This document shows positions 1 to 4,439 of a stretch of 5,354 nucleotides of DNA, piece by piece (positions within the stretch are counted from its first letter, which is position 1; each line of letters starts with the position of its first letter). Position numbers and translations under genes: made by a program. This stretch comes from an uncultured Candidatus Saccharimonas sp. Lineage in GTDB: Bacteria > Patescibacteriota > Saccharimonadia > Saccharimonadales > SZUA-47. The notes under the pieces are model-generated. The model had not been told where the DNA came from. It did not search any database and worked only from the letters and a program-made list of their open reading frames with translations. The DNA lies in NCBI GenBank assembly GCA_943354655.1, contig CALRCT010000034.1, forward strand, positions 1 to 5,354, read 5' to 3'.

Positions 1-15
1 AGTGGGATTTTAACT

Positions 16-105
<90 letters not shown>

Positions 106-116
106 ATCGATTCATA

Positions 117-122
117 ATTATA
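117..122 (-). promoter_or_regulatory. -10 box of tRNA-Ser(UGA) promoter
   Basis: Perfect TATAAT on the minus strand, which places the transcription start near 110 and gives a pre-tRNA leader of only about 5 nt before the mature 5' end at 105. The -35 position at 17-bp spacing (140-145) reads TAGAGT, a weak match. The strong -10 box and its position before a stable RNA gene are the basis of the call. Confidence 0.6.
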
Positions 123-166
123 CTGTAAAATTCTAATTAACTCTAGTAATTTATGTGATTTTACGT

Positions 167-172
167 TAAAAT
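167..172 (+). promoter_or_regulatory. probable -10 box of tRNA-Ser(GCU) promoter
   Basis: TAAAAT lies 24 nt upstream of the mature tRNA 5' end at 197, predicting a start near 179 and a leader of about 18 nt. No convincing -35 hexamer lies at 16-18 bp spacing, so this is a weaker call than the divergent promoter on the other strand. The two promoters share the 91-bp gap between the tRNA genes. Confidence 0.35.
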
Positions 173-196
173 AACCCAAGTAATCGCGCAGCATAC

Positions 197-289
197 GGAG
201 AGGTACCCAAGTGGCTGAAGGGGGCAGTTTGCTAAATTGTTAGGGGGGCGCAAGTCCCCGCGAGGGTTCGAATCCCTCCCTCTCCGCCA
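197..289 (+). tRNA. tRNA-Ser(GCU)
   Basis: Class II serine tRNA, 93 nt with CCA encoded at 287-289. Acceptor GGAGAGG (197-203) pairs with CCTCTCC (279-285), discriminator G286, T arm GAGGG-TTCGAAT-CCCTC (262-278). The anticodon stem GCAGT/ATTGT contains two G-U pairs and holds loop TTGCTAA with anticodon GCT at 231-233, decoding AGC/AGU. The variable arm pairs 244-249 with 254-259 around a GCAA tetraloop (250-253). As an ANN-decoding tRNA with A37 it belongs to the substrate class for t6A modification, whose TsaD enzyme is encoded at the right edge of this window. A terminator hairpin follows 10 nt after the CCA. Confidence 0.97.
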
Positions 290-298
290 AAATAACAA

Positions 299-325
299 GT
301 CGACACCAGTGGTCGGCTTTTTATT
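299..325 (+). terminator. Rho-independent terminator after tRNA-Ser(GCU)
   Basis: Six-base-pair stem GTCGAC (299-304) with GTCGGC (312-317), one T-G wobble, 7-nt loop ACCAGTG, followed directly by TTTTTATT (318-325). It sits 10 nt after the tRNA 3' end and separates it from the downstream protein gene. Confidence 0.8.
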
Positions 326-431
326 CTGGTATAAGTTTGAGCTGTATTAAACAACTTCCCCGCCCTATTAACTAGCCGTTTAGTACTACTTTGTGTCGCA
401 TAAATTTAAACTTACTGGTATCATATGGTGT
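326..431 (+). promoter_or_regulatory. upstream region and extended -10 promoter of the HTH-HAD gene
   Basis: This 106-bp gap holds no gene. Its clearest element is an extended -10, TGGTATCAT (416-424), whose hexamer TATCAT (419-424) ends 7 nt before the ATG at 432. The expected transcription start is therefore 431-432, so the mRNA would be leaderless. No good -35 hexamer is seen at 16-18 bp, which is tolerable for an extended -10 promoter. Farther upstream lies a spaced inverted repeat, GTATTAAAC (344-352) and GTTTAGTAC (378-386), with arms matching at 8 of 9 positions. It could be an operator, but that is speculative. Confidence 0.5.
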
Positions 432-1289
432 ATGGATGAGGTGGGATTAGGTAAGCAGCTTCAGGAAGCAAGGCAAAAAGCTGGTTTTACGCAGCAACAA
501 CTTTGCGCCAGCGCAGGATTATCTTATTCGACATTGGCCAAAATAGAGCGCGGCGCCATTAAGTCCCCTTCTATATTTACTATTCAGAGCATTGCAGACA
601 CGCTTGGACTGTCTTTGGACGAACTTTTGGGACATACTGCACCTTTAGCAGCACGGACAGCCCCAGTAAGTACTAAAACAAGTAGTCTTAGCGGTATTAA
701 ATTTGTGTATTTTGACATTAACGGTTGTTTGGTTCGTTTTTACCACCACGCATTCACTAAGTTGGCAGACGACTTGGGCACAAGCAGTGATACCGTAGAA
801 TCTACGTTTTGGCATTACAACGACGCTGTTTGCAGGGGCGAAATGACAATTTTGGACTTTAACACGGCCTTAGCAAAAGCTATTGGCGTGCCCGCTGTAG
901 ACTGGACATCTTATTACCTAGAAGCAGTACAGCCAATTGCCGAAATGCACGACCTGGTTAAAGAAGTAGCAAGCAGTTATGACGTTGGATTATTGAGCAA
1001 TATCATGCCCGGTCAAATTGACGCAATGTTAACAAAAGGTATGCTACCAAACGTAAATTACAAGACAATTATCGACAGTTCTGAAGTTATGGCAATTAAG
1101 CCAGAAGTTAAAATATACGAAATAGCAGCAGGATTGGCAGGTGTGTCACCTCAAGAAATCTTGTTAGTCGACGATAGCCGACCAAACCTTATGGCCGCCG
1201 AAAAAATGGGCTGGAAGGTTTTGTGGTTCGACGATTACAGAGTAGAAGATTCGGTTCAACGAATCCAGACCGCACTAAGAACCAAATAA
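432..1289 (+). CDS. XRE-family helix-turn-helix fused to HAD-IA-like hydrolase
   Basis: A 285-residue two-domain protein. Residues 5-67 form an XRE/Cro-type DNA-binding domain (recognition region SYSTLAKIERG, 31-41). A Ser/Thr/Ala-rich linker (about 68-87) leads to a HAD-superfamily domain (88-285). Visible HAD motifs are motif I FDINGCLV with nucleophile D95, motif II LLSN with S189, motif III K223 in IKPEVKIYE, and motif IV VDDS with D247/D248. The residue two after the nucleophile, normally the Asp acid/base, is Asn97. HAD-IA relatives such as E. coli YihX (DLGN) also lack that Asp, so phosphatase activity is not excluded. The frame opens at a GTG at 393, but ATG 432 is preferred: the HTH begins there and a -10 box lies 7 nt upstream, implying a leaderless mRNA. 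The likely role is a transcription factor with a small-molecule-processing or sensing domain; the substrate is unknown. Its stop is one base from the convergent valS stop. Confidence 0.85.
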   Translation: MDEVGLGKQLQEARQKAGFTQQQLCASAGLSYSTLAKIERGAIKSPSIFTIQSIADTLGLSLDELLGHTAPLAARTAPVSTKTSSLSGIKFVYFDINGCLVRFYHHAFTKLADDLGTSSDTVESTFWHYNDAVCRGEMTILDFNTALAKAIGVPAVDWTSYYLEAVQPIAEMHDLVKEVASSYDVGLLSNIMPGQIDAMLTKGMLPNVNYKTIIDSSEVMAIKPEVKIYEIAAGLAGVSPQEILLVDDSRPNLMAAEKMGWKVLWFDDYRVEDSVQRIQTALRTK

Positions 1290-1306
1290 CTTATTTGTTT
1301 ATTTGG
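1282..1306. repeat. inverted repeat spanning the convergent stop codons
   Basis: CCAAATAA (1282-1289) and TTATTTGG (1299-1306) are perfect 8-bp arms around a 9-nt spacer. They cover the HTH-HAD stop and the last codons of valS. A nested pair CAAATAA/TTATTTG (1283-1289, 1291-1297) also exists. It is the only secondary-structure candidate at this gene junction, but it is AT-rich, weak and without a clear U-tract, so a terminator role is uncertain. Confidence 0.3.
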
Positions 1307-3849
1307 AATCGTTCAATTTCGGCCTGAACACCGCTTAAAAGGTCATTGTTAGCCTTTAACTGGTCGCGTGTTTGGTCTACGAGTTCTTTTGGAGCACCAC
1401 TTACATATTTTTTATTGTTTAACCTGCCCTGTAAGTTGTCTATTACAGACTGAAGCTGTATTTTTTGATCGTTCAATTTGGTTGTGTAGCGTCTTGCGGT
1501 AGATTCGTCTACGTCAAGCCAGCAAGTATACGGAGTACTAGTTAAATGCAGTCCGTGGCCCGATTCGACTTCGTGAACGCCAACTAATCCAGCAAGCTTA
1601 GCTAACAAAACAGAGTTTTCTTTTAAAAACGGCACGTCCGAATAGTACAAAGTACTTTTTAGTAGTCCCAGGTTAGAAATTATTACTCGAACTTCGGTCA
1701 CGATTGTTTTAATTTCGTCGAATTCGTTTGCTTTTTTGCTGTCTAACTTTACTTCTTGCGGCCATTGGGATGTTACTAAAAGATCGCTTCCTGTCCACGA
1801 AAGTGTTTGCCAAATAGTTTCGGTTACAAATGGCGCAAACGGATGAGAAAACGCCAGTATTGTTTTTAGTACATACTGCAAAACGGAATCATTTTGCTGA
1901 CCCTTACATGCTTCGATGTACCAGTCTGCAACGTTATCGCGTACTAAATGATGCAGTGTTTCGTAAGCTTCGCTAAACCTATAATTGTCTAAATGTTCAC
2001 TAAGTTCCCTGTTAGACTGTTGTAATTTATTCAATATCCAGTGGTCTGCTACAGATGTAGGATTTAGTTCTAAGGCTTTGGTGTCTTCGCCTAATTTGTC
2101 AGATATAAAACGAGCAATGTTCCAAAGCTTGTTGGCAAAATTTCTGCCAGCATCAATTTTACTTGGTGCGTAAGCAGCGCTGTACCCTGCACTTCGTCCA
2201 GCTATAATACCCATTCTAAGAGCGTCCGAACCGTGTGAGCTTATAACGTCTTTAGGATCTATAACGTTACCAATGCTTTTACTCATTTTGCGTCCGTCTT
2301 CGCTTCTGACCATGCCGTGCAAATAAACATCTTTAAACGGCAGTTTGCCGGTAACGTACAGGCCTAGGCATATCATTCTAGACACCCATTGGTACAAAAT
2401 ATCTACGCCAGTTTCCATTAGACTAGTAGGATAGTAATCTGTAAAATCTGAATGTTCAGGGTAGCGAAGGGTAGCAAAAGGCCATTGTCCACTGCTAAAC
2501 CAAGTATCAAATACGTCTGAATCACGACGATAAGTTTTGCCATCTATATGAAGGATCTCTTGATCTACGGATTCATTAAAAATCCAATCGTCGCTGTCGT
2601 TAATATTTTGAAAAGCTGGAATAGGTATACCCCAAGCAATTTGCCTACTAATGTTCCAGTCGCGCACGTTTTGCAGGTAGGTAATTACCTGTTCTTTTTT
2701 AGACGCAGGATAAAATGTAATTTTAGATGATTTAATTGATTTAATGGCAGGTTCGGCTAGCTTTTTCATGTCTATAAACCACTGATCCATTAACATTGGT
2801 TCAATAACTGTTCCGCATTTGTAGCATGTCCCTACCCTGTTTTGGTAGTTTTCGTCTACTTTTTCTAGTAGCCCTTTGGCTTTAAGTTCTTCGGCAACAG
2901 CTATTCGTCCATCGGCTACGGTCATGCCTTCGAACTTACCCGTTAAATGGTTTAGCGTACCATCATGATTAATAACGCGAATAGCTTCAAGATTATGTCT
3001 TTGTCCGGCCTCAAAGTCGTTAAAGTCGTGTGCTGGCGTTATTTTTACCGCCCCTGTTCCAAACTGTGGATCGACCATTTCGTCGGCAATTACACGTAGT
3101 TCAAAAGGACCGTCAATTCCCTCTACTGTTATTACTTTGCCAACGTATTGTTTGTATCGTTCGTCGTCTGGGTGTACCGCTACGGCAGTATCGCCAAATT
3201 TAGTTTCTGGCCTTGTTGTAGCAAGCGTAAAAGGTCCGTACTTTAAGTAATATAAAGGACTAGTTTTTTCTTCGTATACGACTTCGATATCTGCAAAACT
3301 AGTGCGGTGGTTTGTGCAGTAATTAACTAGTCTTTCACCCCTGTAAATAAGACCATCATCCCACATTTTTTTAAACGTAATGTATGATGTTTTTACGATC
3401 TGTTCGTCTAATGTAAATGTAAATTTAGACCAGTCGCAACTAACCCCTAGACTACGCAGCTGTCCTTCAAAATTATCTTTATTACCCTGCACAAACTTGT
3501 ATATTCCGTCATAAAGATCTTCTCTGCTTAGGTCAAAACGACTTTTGCCTTCTTTGGCTAAGTGTTTTTCATAAACTACCTGAGTTTCGAACCCAGCATG
3601 GTCGGCGCCTGGTAAAACAAGAGTCGAATCCCCTTTTAGTCTGTGATAACGGGCCGAAATATCTATTAAGGCGTAATTTAGCGCATGACCAATATGAAGA
3701 TTGGCGTTTGCATTTGGCGGCGGCATTACAGTACTAAAAGCACTCTTGCTACCATGTCTAAATACAGGGGTGAAAGCTTCTGATTTTTCCCATAATTCGT
3801 AAATATCTTTTTCGTAAAGATTCGGCTCGTAGACTTTTGGTAGTTGCAT
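1291..3849 (-). CDS. valS: valyl-tRNA synthetase
   Basis: Cytoplasmic class I aminoacyl-tRNA synthetase that charges tRNA-Val with valine using ATP, 852 residues (E. coli 951, many Gram-positives about 880). Visible in order: signature HIGH (52-55, preceded by PPPNANANL); CP1 editing domain (about 195-345) with TTRPET and a TPAHDFND segment that hydrolyses mischarged threonine; a CYKC pair (342-345) that may bind zinc; NISRQIAWGIPIP; DVFDTWFSSG; KMSKS (521-525); helical anticodon-binding domain (about 600-745); and the C-terminal coiled-coil tRNA arm (about 786-852) typical of ValRS. The frame extends upstream to a TTG at 3867, but that codon lies within the ribosome-binding region. ATG 3849 is chosen because AAGGTGA ends 5 nt before it. 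No T-box leader is seen. The gene runs convergent to the HTH-HAD gene with a single base between stops. Confidence 0.97.
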   Translation of the reverse strand: MQLPKVYEPNLYEKDIYELWEKSEAFTPVFRHGSKSAFSTVMPPPNANANLHIGHALNYALIDISARYHRLKGDSTLVLPGADHAGFETQVVYEKHLAKEGKSRFDLSREDLYDGIYKFVQGNKDNFEGQLRSLGVSCDWSKFTFTLDEQIVKTSYITFKKMWDDGLIYRGERLVNYCTNHRTSFADIEVVYEEKTSPLYYLKYGPFTLATTRPETKFGDTAVAVHPDDERYKQYVGKVITVEGIDGPFELRVIADEMVDPQFGTGAVKITPAHDFNDFEAGQRHNLEAIRVINHDGTLNHLTGKFEGMTVADGRIAVAEELKAKGLLEKVDENYQNRVGTCYKCGTVIEPMLMDQWFIDMKKLAEPAIKSIKSSKITFYPASKKEQVITYLQNVRDWNISRQIAWGIPIPAFQNINDSDDWIFNESVDQEILHIDGKTYRRDSDVFDTWFSSGQWPFATLRYPEHSDFTDYYPTSLMETGVDILYQWVSRMICLGLYVTGKLPFKDVYLHGMVRSEDGRKMSKSIGNVIDPKDVISSHGSDALRMGIIAGRSAGYSAAYAPSKIDAGRNFANKLWNIARFISDKLGEDTKALELNPTSVADHWILNKLQQSNRELSEHLDNYRFSEAYETLHHLVRDNVADWYIEACKGQQNDSVLQYVLKTILAFSHPFAPFVTETIWQTLSWTGSDLLVTSQWPQEVKLDSKKANEFDEIKTIVTEVRVIISNLGLLKSTLYYSDVPFLKENSVLLAKLAGLVGVHEVESGHGLHLTSTPYTCWLDVDESTARRYTTKLNDQKIQLQSVIDNLQGRLNNKKYVSGAPKELVDQTRDQLKANNDLLSGVQAEIERFQINK

Positions 3850-3854
3850 TAGGT

Positions 3855-3864
3855 TCACCTTCTT
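3855..3864 (-). promoter_or_regulatory. Shine-Dalgarno of valS
   Basis: On the minus strand AAGAAGGTGA matches the anti-SD complement AAGGAGGTGA at 9 of 10 positions and leaves a 5-nt gap to ATG 3849. It decides the start in favour of the ATG over the upstream in-frame TTG, and shows that this genome uses SD-led initiation alongside apparently leaderless genes. Confidence 0.8.
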
Positions 3865-3888
3865 CAAAAAATAAAAAACTTCCCTTTT

Positions 3889-3897
3889 AGTATAGCA
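3889..3897 (-). promoter_or_regulatory. extended -10 promoter of valS
   Basis: TGCTATACT on the minus strand is an extended -10 (TGnTATAAT-like, one mismatch in the hexamer). The predicted start is near 3882, giving a 5' UTR of about 33 nt that contains the SD. The -35 position (3911-3917) has only weak matches such as CTGTTA. The parS-like site begins just upstream of that -35 position. Confidence 0.6.
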
Positions 3898-3920
3898 GAA
3901 GGGCGGGTAATTAACAGTGG

Positions 3921-3936
3921 TGTTTCACGTGAAAAA
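3921..3936. other. parS-like centromere site (ParB binding)
   Basis: The 16 bp read TGTTTCACGTGAAAAA, which matches the conserved bacterial chromosomal parS consensus TGTTTCACGTGAAACA at 15 of 16 positions. The core TTTCACGTGAAA (3923-3934) is a perfect 12-bp palindrome. In the known system, ParB (Spo0J) dimers load at parS and spread as CTP-dependent clamps, nucleating the partition complex that ParA and SMC act on. Natural parS sites often carry one or two such mismatches. It lies between genes, just upstream of the valS promoter. No parA or parB gene is in the window, so function is inferred from sequence match alone. Confidence 0.75.
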
Positions 3937-3956
3937 GCACAAATCAACAAACAAGA

Positions 3957-3972
3957 TCTTTCACATGAAAGC
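3957..3972. other. degenerate second parS-like site
   Basis: TCTTTCACATGAAAGC retains the left half-site TTTCAC and differs from the parS consensus at 4 of 16 positions, one being a central G to A. The dyad CTTTCA/TGAAAG (3958-3963 and 3966-3971) is perfect except for the two central bases. Its centre lies 36 bp from that of the better site. It may be a weak ParB half-site or a decayed copy. Confidence 0.4.
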
Positions 3973-4020
3973 CCTCATTTACTAACCTCTATTTTTTGTC
4001 CCACTATTTTAAAATGTTCT

Positions 4021-4041
4021 AACCGCATTGTTTACGCGGTT
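4021..4041 (+). repeat. intergenic hairpin
   Basis: AACCGC (4021-4026) and GCGGTT (4036-4041) are perfect 6-bp arms around a 9-nt loop, followed on the plus strand by TTGTTCATT. This resembles a weak terminator, but no plus-strand gene upstream would need it. It could end a short untranslated transcript or be a structural element. Its purpose is not clear from the sequence. Confidence 0.4.
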
Positions 4042-4103
4042 TGTTCATTCGCTCTATTTGTTTCAGATTTAATATTAACAGGGAAGGGTAAGCGTTAGCA
4101 ATA

Positions 4104-4132
4104 TTGACATAACATAACGTTTATGTTATATT
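4104..4132 (+). promoter_or_regulatory. sigma-70-type promoter of the Cys-motif gene
   Basis: Perfect -35 TTGACA (4104-4109), 17-bp spacer, -10 TATATT (4127-4132, 5 of 6). The expected start is 4139 or 4140, and the ATG is at 4140, so the transcript should be leaderless. This is the strongest promoter in the window by consensus match. Confidence 0.85.
4109..4129. promoter_or_regulatory. inverted-repeat operator candidate in promoter spacer
   Basis: ATAACATAA (4109-4117) and TTATGTTAT (4121-4129) are perfect 9-bp arms separated by CGT. The dyad fills the spacer exactly, touching the last base of the -35 and the first three of the -10. A dimeric regulator bound here would block RNA polymerase, or would distort the spacer if it is a MerR-type activator, although 17 bp is already optimal and so favours repression. 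A direct repeat ATATTGA (4101-4107 and 4128-4134) flanks it. The regulator is unknown. Confidence 0.6.
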
Positions 4133-4139
4133 GATAGTA

Positions 4140-4439
4140 ATGAAAAACGAAGTGCAGAGAATAGTAAGCGATTCTTGTAGTGATTGTCCTGCCAGATACG
4201 GCATGTGTCCGGATACAGCTTTGGATTATTTTGAAGGTCACGTAAAATTTGGCAAAGAACCAGATCACCTAAAGGTGTTATTTGGTATTTCTACACCCCA
4301 AGAAGCAAGTAGCGTTATGCAAGGCTTACAAGATTTAGCACAAATGTGTCTTGAACTGCCAGTAGGGCTAAGAAGCGACAACCTTCTAACCAGGGAACAA
4401 ATTGGTCGATTGGCGATGCCGTTAGACCCCGAACTTTAG
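4140..4439 (+). CDS. small Cys-motif protein of unknown function
   Basis: A 99-residue protein that I do not recognise. Near the N-terminus is a C-x2-C-x6-C pattern (C13, C16, C23 in SCSDCPARYGMC), with H34 and H43 and a later C70 as possible further ligands. This could hold a metal ion or iron-sulfur cluster, but that is inference. The rest looks soluble and mainly helical, without a signal peptide or membrane segment. The frame reaches up to a TTG at 4131, but that codon overlaps the -10 box and so cannot be in the mRNA; ATG 4140 coincides with the predicted transcription start. No Shine-Dalgarno exists, which fits leaderless translation. The gene stands alone on its strand, has a promoter with an embedded dyad suggesting tight regulation, and its TAG abuts the TAA of the convergent tsaD. 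A real gene is supported by the promoter fit and the closely packed ends. Confidence 0.75.
   Translation: MKNEVQRIVSDSCSDCPARYGMCPDTALDYFEGHVKFGKEPDHLKVLFGISTPQEASSVMQGLQDLAQMCLELPVGLRSDNLLTREQIGRLAMPLDPEL

Noticed and set aside
125..164. Inverted repeat GTAAAAT/ATTTTAC between the divergent tRNA genes
   Set aside because: Seven-bp AT-rich arms 26 nt apart are easily expected by chance in this AT-rich gap.
393..431. GTG start at 393 giving a 13-residue N-terminal extension of the HTH-HAD protein
   Set aside because: The extension precedes the HTH domain, has no Shine-Dalgarno, and contains the extended -10 promoter whose start site coincides with ATG 432.
1985..2730. Short plus-strand open frames at 1985-2173 and 2548-2730
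   Set aside because: They lie wholly antisense inside valS, have no recognisable domains or initiation signals, and are explained by the coding pattern of the other strand.
3850..3867. TTG start at 3867 for valS
   Set aside because: The codon lies just upstream of the strong SD (3855-3864), which positions ribosomes on ATG 3849; typical ValRS homology also begins after that ATG.
3870..3905. Attenuator-like hairpin CCCTT/AAGGG plus T-run on the minus strand before valS
   Set aside because: The arms are only about 5 bp with a long loop, and the same bases form a good extended -10 promoter; the T-run is better read as unstructured 5' UTR.
4131..4139. TTG start at 4131 for the Cys-motif protein
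   Set aside because: It overlaps the -10 hexamer and precedes the predicted transcription start.
3850..4139. T-box riboswitch in the valS leader
   Set aside because: No T-box motif (AGGGTGGNACCGCG-like) is present, and the inferred 5' UTR is only about 33 nt.
3868..4139. Replication origin in the parS-bearing gap
   Set aside because: No DnaA boxes (TTATCCACA-like) and no dnaA or dnaN nearby. AT-rich palindromes such as ATTTTAAAAT and TTAATATTAA are not sufficient evidence.
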